Shown here piece by piece: positions 37,131 to 50,000 of a stretch of DNA of 64,000 bases. Origin of the DNA: Megalopta genalis (Eukaryota; Arthropoda; Insecta; Hymenoptera; Halictidae); contig NW_027476857.1 in assembly GCF_051020955.1 (NCBI RefSeq), positions 1-64,000 on the forward strand. Reading direction: 5' to 3'. The notes beneath the pieces were generated by a model that saw only the letters and a list, made by a program, of their open reading frames with translations, did no database searches and had not been told where the DNA came from. A program made the translations under genes and the position numbers. How positions within the stretch are numbered: position 1 is the stretch's first letter; the number at the start of each line of letters is the position of its first letter.

Positions 37131-40100
37131 TATCTGAAGCTAAATCAATTGTGTCTCATGGATATGAAGCTAAACCTTCTACATAGCATTGATTTGAAGC
37201 TAAATCATGTGTTTCGCAAGGATTTGAAGCTAACTCGTTTGTTTCCCCTGCATTTCAAGCTATATCACTTATATCGCAAGTATCTGATGCTAAATCATTT
37301 GTCTCGCATGGATTTGAAGCTAAACCTTCTACATCGCATTGATTTACAGCTAAATCATTTGATTCGCTTGGCTTTGAAGCTAACTCGTTTGTTTCGTCTG
37401 CATTTGAAGCTATAACACTTATATCCCAAGTGTTTGAAGCTAAATCATGTGTTTCGCATGGATTTGAAGCTAAACCTTCTATATCGGATTGATTTACAGC
37501 TAAATCATGTGTTTCGCATGGATTTGAAGCTAACTCGATCGTTTCGCCTGCATTTGATGATATATCACTTATATCGTAAGTGTTTGAAGCTAAATCATTT
37601 GTTTCGCATGGATTTGAAGCTAAACATTCTACATCGCATTGATTTGAAGCTAAATGATATGTATCGCATGGATTATGAAACTATCCCGTTTGATTCGTCT
37701 GCATTTGCAGCTATATCACTTATATCACAAGTGTTTGAAGCTAAATCATTTGTTTCGCATGGATTTGAAGCTAAACCTTCTACATCGCATTGATTTGCAG
37801 CTAAATCATGTGTTTCGCATGGATTTGAAGCTAACTCGTTCGTTTCGCCTGCATTTGATGCTATATCACTTATATCGCAAGTGTTGAAGCTAAATCATTT
37901 GTTTCGCATGGTTTTGAAGTTTAACCTTCTACATCGTATTGATTTGAAGCTAAATCATGTGTTTCCCATGGATTTGAAGCTAGCTCGTTAGTTGCGCCTG
38001 CATTTGAAGCAATATCAATGTATCGCAAGTATCAGAACCTAAACCATTTGTTTCGCATGGATTTGAAGCTAAGCCTTCTACTTCGTATCGATTTGAAGCT
38101 AAATGATATGTATTGCATGGATTTTGAAGTTAATCCCGTTTGATTTGTTTGCATTTGCAGCTATATCACTTATATGTCAAGTGTTTGAAGCTAAATCATT
38201 TGTTTCGCATGGATTTGAAGCTAAACCTTCTACATCGCATTGATTTGAAGCTAAATCATGTGTTTTGCATGGATTGTATGCTAACTCGTTTGTTTCCCCT
38301 GTATTTGAAGTTATATCAGTTATATCGCAAATATCTGATGCTAAATCATTTGTTTCGCATGGATTTGAAGCTAAACCTTCTACTTCGCATTGATTTACAG
38401 CTAAATCATTTGTTTCACATGGATTTGCAGCTAACTCGTTCGTTTCGCCTGCATTTGATGCTATATCACTTATATCGTAAGTGTTTGAAGCTAAATCATT
38501 TGTTTCGCATGGATTTGAAGCTAAACCTTCTACATCGTATCGATTTGAAGCTAAATGATATGCATCGCATGGATTTTGAAGCTATCCCGTTTGATTCGTC
38601 TGCATTTGCAGCTATATCACTTATATCACAAGTGTTTGAAGCTAAATCATTTGTTTCGTGTGGATTTGAAGCTAAACCTTCTACATCGCATTGATTTGAA
38701 GCTAAATCATGTGTTGCGCTTGGTTTTGAATCTATACCTTCTACATCGCATTGATTTGAAGCTAAATCATGTGTTTCGTTTGGATTTGAAGATATACCTT
38801 GTACATGGCTTTGATTTGAAGCTAAATCATGTGTTTTGCATGGAATTGATGATAACTCGTTTGTTTCCCCTGCATTTGAAGCTATTTCAGTTATATCGCA
38901 AGTATCTGATGCTAAATCATTTGTTTCGCATGGATTTGAAGCTAAGTCGGTCGTTTCGCCTGCATTTGAAGCCATATCAATTATATCGCAAGTATCTGAA
39001 GCTAAATCATTTGTTTCATATAGATTTGAAGTTTAACCTTCTACATCGCATTGATTTGAAGCTTAATCATGTGTTTTGCATGAATTTGATGCTAACTCGT
39101 TTGTTTCTCCTGCATTTGATGCTATATCACTTATACCGCATGTATCTGATGCTAAATCAACTGTATCGGATGGATTTGAAGCTAATCCTTCTACTTCGAA
39201 TTGATTTGAAGCTAAATCATGTGTTTCGCATGGATTTGAAGCTAGCTCGTTAGTTGCGCCTGCATTTGAAGCAATATCAATGTATCGCAAGTATCTGAAC
39301 CTAAATCATTTGTTTCGCATGGATTTGAAGCTAAACCTTCTACTTCGTATCGATTTGAAGCTGAATGATATGTATTGCATGGATTTTGAAACTATCCCGT
39401 TTGATTCGTCTGCATTTGCAGCTATATCACTTATATCACAAGTGTTTGAAGCTAAATCATTTGTTTCGCATGGATTTGAAGCTAAACCTTCTACATCGCA
39501 TTGATTTGAAGCTAAATCATGTGTTTTGCATGGATTTTATGCTAACTCATTTGATTCCCCTGCATTTGAAGCTATATCAGTTATATCGCAGGTATCTGAT
39601 GCTAAATCATTTGTCTCGCATGGATTTGAAGCTAAACCTTCTACATCGCATTGATTTACAGCTAAATCATTTGATTCGCTTGGCTTTGAAGCTAACTCGT
39701 TTGTTTCGTCTGCATTTGAAGCTATAACACTTATATCCAAGTGTTTGAAGCTAAATCATGTGTTTCGCATGGATTTGAAGCTAAACCTTCTACATCGGAT
39801 TGATTTACAGCTAAATCATGTGTTTCGCATGGATTTGAAGCTAACTCGTTCGTTTCGCCTGCATTTGATGATATATCACTTATATCGTAAGTGTTTGAAG
39901 CTAAATCATTTGTTTCGCATGGATTTGAAGCTAAACCTTCTACATCGTATCGATTTGAAGCTAAATGATATGTATCGCATGGATTTTGAAACTATCCCGT
40001 TTGATTCGTCTGCATTTGCAGCTATATCACTTATATCACAAGTGTTTGAAGCTAAATCATTTGTTTCGCATGGATTTGAAGATAAACCTTCTACATCGCA

Positions 40101-40374
40101 TTGATTTGCAGCTAAATCATGTGTGTCGCATGGATGTGAAGCTAACTCGTTTGTTTCCCCTGCATTTGAAGCTATTTCGGTTATATCGCAAGTATCTGAT
40201 GCTAAATCATTTGTCTCGCATGGATTTGAAGCTAAACCTTCTACATCGCATTGATTTGAAGCTAAATCATGTGTTGCGCTTGGATTTGAATCTATACCTT
40301 CTACATCGCATTGATTTGAAGCTAAATCATGCGTTTCGTTTGGATTTGAAGCTAAACCTTCTACATCGCATTGA
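37131..40374. repeat. Satellite with two further U-type heads
   Basis: U-type heads start at 37,434 and 39,745. The stretch from about 39,060 to 39,500 matches 9,075-9,516 and its siblings. Single-base losses occur near 37,882 (GTGTTGAAGC) and 39,738 (ATATCCAAGTG). From about 38,700 to 38,930 the sequence follows the subfamily of 4.9-5.1 kb. It is a mosaic of blocks seen elsewhere, without unrelated sequence. Confidence 0.83.
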
Positions 40375-42238
40375 TTTGCAGCTAAATCATGTGTATCGCA
40401 TCTAATTGATGCTTACTCGTTTGTTTCCCCTGCATTTGAAGCTATTTCAGATATATCGCAAGTATCTGATGCTAAATGATTTGTTTCGCATGGATTTGAA
40501 GCTAAGCCTTCTACTTCGTATCGATTTGAAGTTAAATGATATGTATCGCATGGATTTTGAAGCTTCCCCAATTGATTCGTCTGCATTTCCTGCTATATCA
40601 CTTATATCCCAAGTGCTTGTAGGTAAATCATTTGTTTCACATGGATTTGAGGCTAAACCTTCTACATCGCATTGATTTGAAGCTAAATCATGTGTTGCGC
40701 TTGGATTTGAATCTATAACTTCTACATCGCATTGATTTGAAGCTAAATCATGTGTTGCGCTTGGATTTGAATCTATAACTTCTACATCGCATTGATTTGA
40801 AGCTAAATCATATGTTTCGTTTGGATTTGAAGCTAAACCTTCCACATCGCATTGATTAGCAACTAAATCATGAATTTCGCATGGATTTGAAGCTAACTCG
40901 TTTGTTTCGTCTGCATTTGAAGCTACATCACATATATCCGAAGTGTTTCAAGCTAAATCATTTGCTTGGCGTGGGTTTGAAGCTAATCCTTCTACATCGC
41001 AGTGATTTGAAGCTAAATCATGTGTTTCGCATGCATTTGCAGCTAACTCGTTTATATCGTCTGCATTTGTAGCTGTATCACTTATATCGCAAGTATCTGA
41101 AGCTAAATCATTTGTGTCTCATAGATTTGAAGCTAAACCTTCTACATAGCATTGATTTGCAGCTAAATCATGTATTTCGCTTGGATATGAAGCTTACTCG
41201 TTTGTTTCCGTCTGCATTTGAAGCTATATCACTTATATCCCAAGTGTTTGAAGCTAAATCATTTGTTTCTCATGGATTTGAAGCTAAACCTTATACATCG
41301 CATTGATTTGAAGCTAAATCATGTGTTTCGCTTGGATTTGAAGCTAAACCTTCTGCGTCGTATCGATTTGAAGCAAAATGATATGTATCGCATTGCTTTT
41401 GAAGCTACCCCGTTTGAATCGTCTGCATTTGCAGCTATATCACTTATATCACAAGTGTTTGAAGCTAAATCATTTGTTTCGCATGGATTTGAAGCTAAAC
41501 CTTCTATATCGCATACATTTGAAGCTAAATCGTGTGTTTCGCTTGGATTTGTAGCTATACCTTCTACATCGCTTTGATTTGTTAGCTAAATCATGTGTTT
41601 TGCATGGATTTGAAGCTATACCTTCTACATCGCATTGATTTGAAGCCAAATCATGTGTTTTGCATGGATTTTATGCCAACTCGTTTGTTTCCCCTGCATT
41701 TGAAGCTATATCAGTTATATCGCAAGTATCTGATGCTAAATAATTTGTTTCGCATGGATTTGAAGCTAAACCTTCTACATCGCATTGATTTGCAGCTAAA
41801 TCATGTGTTTCGCATGGATTTGAATCTAACTCGTTCGTTTCGCCTGCATTTGATGCTATATCACTTATATCGCAAGCGTTTGAAGCTAAATCATTTGTTT
41901 CGCATGAATTTGAAGCTAGCCTTCTACTTCGCATGGATTTGAAGATAAATTATGTGTTTCGCATGGATTTGAAGGTAACTCGTTAGTATCGCCTGCATTT
42001 GAAGCTATATCACTTATATCGCAAGTATCTGAACCTAAATCATTTGTTTCGCATGAATTTGAAGCTAAGCCTTCTACTTCGCATGGATTTAAAGCTAAAT
42101 GATGTGTGTCACATGGATTTTGAAGCTAATTCATTTGATTCGTCTGCATTTGAAGCTATATCACTTATATCCCAAGTGTTTGATGCTAAATCATTTGTTT
42201 CGCATGGATTTGTAGCTAAACCTTCTACATCGCATTAA
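40375..42238. repeat. Second copy of the 33.7-35.5-kb block, with a perfect 60-bp doubling
   Basis: This stretch matches 33,720-35,533. It differs by the exact doubling of a 60-bp two-monomer unit at 40,681-40,740 and 40,741-40,800. The block-F part runs from 40,881 to 41,942. Confidence 0.9.
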
Positions 42239-42982
42239 TTTGAAGCGAAATCATTTGTTTCGCATTGATTTGAAGCTAAACCTTCTACATCGCATTGATT
42301 TGAATCTAAATCATGAGATTCGTTTGGATTTGAAGCTAACTCGTTTGTTTCGCCTGCATTTGAAGCTACATCACATATATCCCACCTGTTTGAAGCTCAA
42401 ACATTTGCTTCGCTTGGATTTCAAGCTAATCCTTCTACATCGCATTGATTTTAAGCTAAATCATGTGATTCGATTGGATTTGAAGCTAACTCGTTTGTTT
42501 CGCCTGCATTTGAAGCTATATCACATATATCCCACATGTTTGAAGCTCAATCATTTGGTTCGCATGGATTGGAAGCTAACTCGTTTGTTTCGTCTGCATT
42601 TGAAGATATATCACTTAAATCCCAATTGTTTGAAGATAAATCATTTGTTCCGCATGGATTTCAAGCTAAACCTTCTACATCGCATTGATTTAATGCTAAA
42701 TCATGTGTTGCGCTTGGAATGGAAGCTAACTCATTTATTTCATCTGCATTTGAAGCTGTATCACTTATAGCGCAAGTATCTGAAGCTAAATCATTTGTTT
42801 CGCATGGATTTGCAGCTAACTCGGTTGTTTCGTCTGCATTTGAAGCTATATCACATATATTCCAAGCGTTTGAAGCTAAATCATTTGTTTGGCATGGATT
42901 TAAAGCTATATCACTTATATCCTATGTGTTTGAAGCTAAATCATTTGTTTCGCATGGATTTGAAGCTAAACCTTCTACGTAG
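41999..42982. repeat. 1-kb block repeated at 53,598-54,581
   Basis: Four landmarks (41,999, 42,240, 42,719 and 42,795) all pair with positions 11,599 bp further on. Shared variants include TCCCACCTGTTTG near 42,382, TTGTTCCGCATGG near 42,646, GATTTAATGCTAAATC near 42,687 and TTATAGCGCAAG near 42,765. Only scattered substitutions separate the copies. Confidence 0.88.
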
Positions 42983-44909
42983 CATTGGTTTGAAGTTAAA
43001 TCATGTGTTTCGCTTGGATTTGAAGCTTATCCTTCTACATCGCATTGATTTGAAGATAAATCATGTGTTTTGCTTGGATTTCATGCTAACTCGTCCGTTT
43101 CGCCTGCATTTGATGCTATATCACTTATATCGCTAGTATCTGAATCTAAATCATTTTTTTCGCATGGATTTGAAGATAAACTTTCTATATCGCATTGATT
43201 TGAAGCTAAATCATGTGATTCTCTAGGATTTGAAGCTAACTCGTTTGTTTCGCCTGCATTTGAAGCTATATCACATATATCCCACGTGTTTGAAGCTCAA
43301 TCATTTGCTTCGCTTGGATTTAAAGCTAAACCTTCTACATCGCATTGATTTGAAGCTAATCATGTGTTTCGCATGGATTTGAAGCTAACTCGTTTGCTTC
43401 GTCTGCATTTGAAGCTATATCACTTATATCCCATGTCTTTGAAGCTAAATCATTTGCTTCGCTTAGATTTGAAGCTAATCCTTCTACATCGCATTGATTG
43501 AAGCTAAATCATGTGATTCTCTAGGATTTGAAGCTAACTCGTTTGTTTCGCCTGCATTTGAAGCTACATCACATATATCCCACGTGTTTGAAGCTCAAAC
43601 ATTTGCTTCGCTTGGATTGGAAGCTAACTAGTTTGTTTCGTCTGCATTTGAAGCTATATCACATACATTCCAAGCGTTTGAAGCTAAATCATTTGTTTCG
43701 CATGGATTTGAAGCTATATCACTTATATCCCAAGCGTTTGAAAGTAAATCATTTGTTTCGCATGGATTTGAAGCTAAACCTTCATACAGCGCATTGCTTT
43801 TAAGCCAAATCATTTCATTCGCTTGGATTTGAAGCTAACTCGTTTGTTTCGTCTGCATTTGAAGGTATATCACTTCTATCCCAAGTATCTGAAGATAAAT
43901 CATTTGTTTCGCATGGATTTCAAGCTAAACCTTCTACATCGCCTTGATTTGCAGCTAAATCATGTGTTTCGCTTGGATTTGAAGCTTATCCTTCTACATC
44001 GCATTGATTTGAAGATAAATCATGTGTTTTGCTTGGATTTCATGCTAACTCGTCCGTTTCGCCTGCATTTGATGCTATATCACTTATATCGCAAGTATCT
44101 GAAGCTAAATCATTTGATTCGCATGGATTTGAAGCTAAACCTTCTACATCGTATTGATTTGAAGCTAACTCATTTGTTTCGCATGGATTTGAAGCTAAAC
44201 ATTCTACATCGCATGAATTTGAAGCTAAGCCTTCTATTTCGCATGGATTTAAAGGTAATGATGTGTATCGCATGCATATTGAAGCTAACTCGTTTGATTC
44301 GTCTGCATTTGAAGCTATATCACTTATACCCCAAGTGTTTGATGCTAAATCATTTGTTTCTCATGGATTTGAAGCTAAACCTTATACATCGCATTGATTT
44401 GAAGCTAAATCATGTGTTTCGCTTGGATTTGAAGCTAAACCTTCTACATCGTATCGATTTGAAGCAAAATGATATGTATCGCATTGCTTTTGAAGCTACC
44501 CCGTTTGAATCGTCTGCATTTGCAGCTATATCACTTATATCACAAGTGTTTGAAGCTAAATCATTTTTTTCGCATGGATTTGAAGCTAAACCTTCTATAT
44601 CGCATACATTTGAAGCTAAATCGTGTGTTTCGCTTGGATTTGTAGCTATACCTTCTACATCGCTTTGATTTGTTAGTTAAATCATGTGTTTTGCATGGAT
44701 TTGAAGCTATACCTTCTACATCGCATTGATTTGAAGCCAAATCATGTGTTTTGCATGGATTTTATGCCAACTCGTTTGTTTCCCCTGCATTTGAAGCTAT
44801 ATCAGTTATATCGCAAGTATCTGATGCTAAATCATTTGTTTCGCATGGATTTGAAGCTAAACCTTCTACATCGCATTGATTTGCAGCTAAATCATGTGTT
44901 TCCATGGAT
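42983..44909. repeat. Divergent segment sharing parts with 50.5-51.0 kb and block F
   Basis: The stretch from 43,528 to about 44,000 matches 50,470 onward at an offset of 6,942, including CCTTCATACAGC near 43,781 and TTTTAAGCCAAATCATTTC near 43,798. From about 44,341 to 44,905 it is block F again. Deleted bases are seen near 43,361 (GCTAATCATGTG) and 44,901 (GTTTCCATGG). Confidence 0.83.
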
Positions 44910-47044
44910 TTGAATCTGACTCGTTCGTTTCGCCTGCATTTGAAGCTATATCAGTTATATCGCAAGTATCTGATGCTAAATCATTTGTCTCGCATGGATT
45001 TGAAGCTAAACCTTCTACATCGCATTGATTTACAGCTAAATCATTTGATTCGCTTGGCTTTGAAGCTAACTCGTTTGTTTCGTCTGCATTTGAAGCTATA
45101 ACACTTATATCCCAAGTGTTTGAAGCTAAATCATGTGTTTCGCATGGATTTGAAGCTAAACCTTCTACATCGGATTGATTTACAGCTAAATCATGTGTTT
45201 CGCATGGATTTGAAGCTAACTCGTTCGTTTCGCCTGCATTTGATGATATATCACTTATATCGTAAGTGTTTGAAGCTAAATCATTTGTTTCGCATGGATT
45301 TGAAGCTAAACCTTCTACATCGCATTGATTTGAAGCTAAATGATATGTATCGCATGGATTATGAAACTATCCCGTTTGATTCGTCTGCATTTGCAGCTAT
45401 ATCACTTATATCACAAGTGTTTGAAGCTAAATCATTTGTTTCGCATGGATTTGAAGCTAAACCTTCTACATCGCATTGATTTGCAGCTAAATCATGTGTT
45501 TCGCATGGATTTGAAGCTAACTCGTTCGTTTCGCCTGCATTTGATGCTATATCACTTATATCGCAAGTGTTTGAAGCTAAATCATTTGTTTCGCATGGAT
45601 TTGAAGTTTAACCTTCTACATCGTATTGATTTGAAGCTAAATCATGTGTTTCCCATGGATTTGAAGCTAGCTCGTTAGTTGCGCCTGCATTTGAAGCAAT
45701 ATCAATGTATCGCAAGTATCTGAACCTAATTCATTTGTTTCGCATGAATTTGAAGCTAAGCCTTCTACTTCGCATGGATTTAAAGCTAAATGATGTGTGT
45801 CACATGGATTTTGAAGCTAACTCATTTGATTCGTCTGCATTTGAAGCTATATCACTTATATCCCAAGTGTTTGATGCTAAATCATTTGTTTCGCATGGAT
45901 TTGTAGCTAAACCTTCTACATCGCATTAATTTGATGCTAAATCATTTGTTTCGCATGGATTTGAAGCTAAACCTTCTACATCGCATTGATTTGCAGCTAA
46001 ATCATGTGTTTCGCATGGATTTGAATCTGACTCGTTCGTTTCGCCTGCATTTGAAGCTATATCAGTTATATCGCAAGTATCTGATGCTAAATCATTTGTC
46101 TCGCATGGATTTGAAGCTAAACCTTCTACATCGCATTGATTTACAGCTAAATCATTTGATTCGCTTGGCTTTGAAGCTAACTCGTTTGTTTCGTCTGCAT
46201 TTGAAGCTATAACACTTATATCCCAAGTGTTTGAAGCTAAATCATGTGTTTCGCTTGGATTTGAAGCTAAACCTTCCACATCGGATTGATTTACAGCTAA
46301 ATCATGTGTTTCGCATGGATTTGAAGCTAACTCGTTCGTTTCGCCTGCATTTGATGATATATCACTTATATCGTAAGTGTTTGAAGCTAAATCATTTGTT
46401 TCGCATGGATTTGAAGCTAAACCTTCTACATCGCATTGATTTGAAGCTAAATGATATGTATCGCATGGATTATGAAACTATCCCGTTTGATTCGTCTGCA
46501 TTTGCAGCTATATCACTTATATCACAAGTGTTTGAAGCTAAATCATTTGTTTCGCATGGATTTGAAGCTAAACCTTCTACATCGCATTGATTTGCAGCTA
46601 AATCATGTGTTTCGCATGGATTTGAAGCTAACTCGTTCGTTTCGCCTGCATTTGATGCTATATCACTTATATCGCAAGTGTTTGAAGCTAAATCATTTGT
46701 TTCGCATGGATTTGAAGTTTAACCTTCTACATCGTATTGATTTGAAGCTAAATCATGTGTTTCCCATGGATTTGAAGCTAGCTCGTTAGTTGCGCCTGCA
46801 TTTGAAGCAATATCAATGTATCGCAAGTATCTGAACCTAATTCATTTGTTTCGCATGAATTTGAAGCTAAGCCTTCTACTTCACATGGATTTAAAGCTAA
46901 ATGATGTGTGTCACATGGATTTTGAAGCTAACTCATTTGATTCGTCTGCATTTGAAGCTATATCACTTATATCCCAAGTGGTTGATGCTAAATCATTTGT
47001 TTCGCATGGATTTGTAGCTAAACCTTCTACATCGCATTGATTTG
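44910..47044. repeat. Second 1,111-bp segmental tandem duplication
   Basis: Copy one runs from about 44,910 to 46,020 and copy two from about 46,021. Landmarks at 45,120, 45,340 and 45,705 pair with 46,231, 46,451 and 46,816, all 1,111 bp apart. The content is U-type satellite and differs from the 1,111-bp unit at 3.4-5.6 kb, although the length is the same (37 monomers plus one base). Both copies share GGATTATGAAAC (near 45,357 and 46,468). Confidence 0.92.
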
Positions 47045-50000
47045 AAGCCAAATCATTTCATTCGCTTGGATTTGAAGCTAACTCGTTTGTTTCGTCTGCA
47101 TTTGAAGGTATATCACTTCTATCCCAAGTATCTGAAGATAAATCATTTGTTTCGCATGGATTTGAAGCTAAACCTTCTACATCGTATTGATTTGAAGCTA
47201 ACTCATTTGTTTCGCATGGATTTGAAGCTAAACATTCTACATCGCATGGATTTGAAGCTAAGCCTTCTATTTCGCATGGATTTAAAGGTAATGATGTGTA
47301 TCGCATGCATATTGAAGCTAACTCGTTTGATTCGTCTGCATTTGAAGCTATATCACTTATATCACAAGTGTTTGAAGCTAAATCATTTGTTGCGCATGGA
47401 TTTGAAGCTAAACCTTCTATATCGCATACATTTGAAGCTAAATCGTGTGTTTCGCTTGGATTTGTAGCTATACCTTCTACATCGCTTTGATTTGTTAGCT
47501 AAATCATGTGTTTTGCATGGATTTGAAGCTATACCTTCTACATCGCATTGATTTGAAGCCAAATCATGTGTTTTGCATGGATTTTATGCCAACTCGTTTG
47601 TTTCCCCTGCATTTGAAGCTATATCAGTTATATCGCAAGTATCTGATGCTAAATCATTTGTTTCGCATGGATTTGAAGCTAAACCTTCTACATCGCATTG
47701 ATTTGCAGCTAAATCATGTGTTTCGCATGGATTTGAATCTAACTCGTTCGTTTCGCCTGCATTTGATGCTATATCACTTATATCGCAAGCGTTTGAAGCT
47801 AAATCATTTGTTTCGCATGAATTTGAAGCTAGCCTTCTACTTCGCATGGATTTGAAGATAAATTATGTGTTTCGCATGGATTTGAAGGTAACTCGTTAGT
47901 ATCGCCTGCATTTCAAGCTATATCACTTATATCGCAAGTATCTGAACCTAAATCATTTGTTTCGCATGAATTTGAAGCTAAGCCTTCTACTTCGCATGGA
48001 TTTAAAGCTAAATGATGTGTGTCACATGGATTTTGAAGCTAACTCATTTGATTCGTCTGCATTTGAAGCTATATCACTTATATCCCAAGTGTTTGATGCT
48101 AAATCATTTGTTTCGCATGGATTTGTAGCTAAACCTTCTACATCGTATCGATTTGAAGCAAAATGATATGTATCGCATGGCTTTTGAAGCTTCCCCGATT
48201 GAATCGTCTGCATTTGCAGCTATATCACTTATATCACAAGTGTTTGAAGCTAAATCATTTGTTTCGCATCGATTTGAAGCTAAACCTTCTATATCGCATT
48301 CATTTGAAGCGAAATCATGTGTTTCCCTTGGATTTGAAGCTATACCTTCTACATCGCTTTGATTTGTCAGCTAAATCATGTGTTTTGCATGGATTTGATG
48401 CTAACTCGTTTGTTTCACCTGAATTTGAAGCTACATCAGTTATATCGCAAGTATCTGATGCTAAATCATTTGTTTCGCATGGATTTGAAGGTAACTCGTT
48501 AGTTTCGCCTGCATTTGAAGCTATATCACTTATATCGCAAGTATCTGAACCTAATTCATTTGTTTCGCATGAATTTGAAGCTAAGCCTTCTACTTCGCAT
48601 GGATTTAAAGCTAAATTATGTGTGTCACATGGATTTTGAAGCTAACTCGTTTGTTTCCCCTGCATTTGAAGCATATATCACTTAAATCGCAAGTATCTAA
48701 AGCTAAATCATTTGTTTTGCATGGATTTGAAGCTAAACCTTCTACATAGCATTGGTTTGAAGCATAACAATGTGTTTTGCTTGGATATGAAGCTAACTCG
48801 TTTGTTTCCCCGTACATTTGTAGCTATATCACTTATATCGGAACAATCTGATGCTAAATCATTTGTGTCGCATTGATTTGAAGCTAAACCTTCCACATAT
48901 CATTGATTTGAAGCTTAATAATGTGTCTTGCATGGATTTGAAGCTAACTCGTTTGTTTCCCCTGCATTTGAAGCTATATCACTTATATCGCAAGTATCTG
49001 ATGCTAAATCATTAGCTTCGCATGGATTTGAAGCTAATCATTCCACACCGCATTGATTTGAAGCTTAATCATTTGTTTTGCATGGATTTGAAGCTACCTC
49101 GCTTGTATCCCCTGCATTTGAAGCGGTATCACTTATATCGCAAGTATCTGAAGCTAAATCATTTGTGTCTCATGGATTTGAACCTACACCAGCTACATAG
49201 CATTGATTTGCAGCTGAATCATGTGTTTCGCATGGATTTAAAGCTAACTCGTTTGTTTCGTCTGCATTTGAAGCTATACCACTTAAATCCCAAGTGTTCG
49301 AAGATAAATCATTTGTTTCGCATGGATTGGAAGCTAAACCTTCTACTTCGCATTGATTTAAAGCTAAATCATGTGTTTCGCGTGGATTTGAAGCTAACTC
49401 GTTCGTTTCGCCTGCATTTGATGCTATATCACTTATATCGCAAGTGTTTGAAGCTAAATCATTTGTATCGCATGGATTTGAAGACAAACCTTCTACATCA
49501 TATCGATTTGGAACTAAATGATATCTATCGCATGGATTTTGAAGCTATCCCATTTGATTCGTCTGCATTTGCAGCTATATCACTTATATCACAAGTGTTT
49601 GAAGCTAAATCATTTGTTTCGCATGGATTTGAAGCTAAACCTTCTACATCGCATTGATTTGAAGCTAAATCATGTTGTTCGCTTGGATTTGAAGCTAACT
49701 CGTTTGTTTCGCCTGCATTTGAAGCTATATCACTTATATCCCAAGTGTTTGATGCTAAATCATTTGTTTCGCATGGATTTGTAGCTAAACCTACTACATC
49801 GCATTGATTTGAAGCTAAACCTTCTACATCGCATTGATTTGAAGCTAAATCATGTGATTCGTTTGGATTTGAAGCTAACTCGTTTGTTTCGCCTGCATTT
49901 GAAGCTACATCACATATATCCCACGTGTTTGAAGCTCAAACATTTGCTTCGCTTGGGTTTGAAGCTAATCCTTCTACATCGCATTGATTTGAAGCTAAAT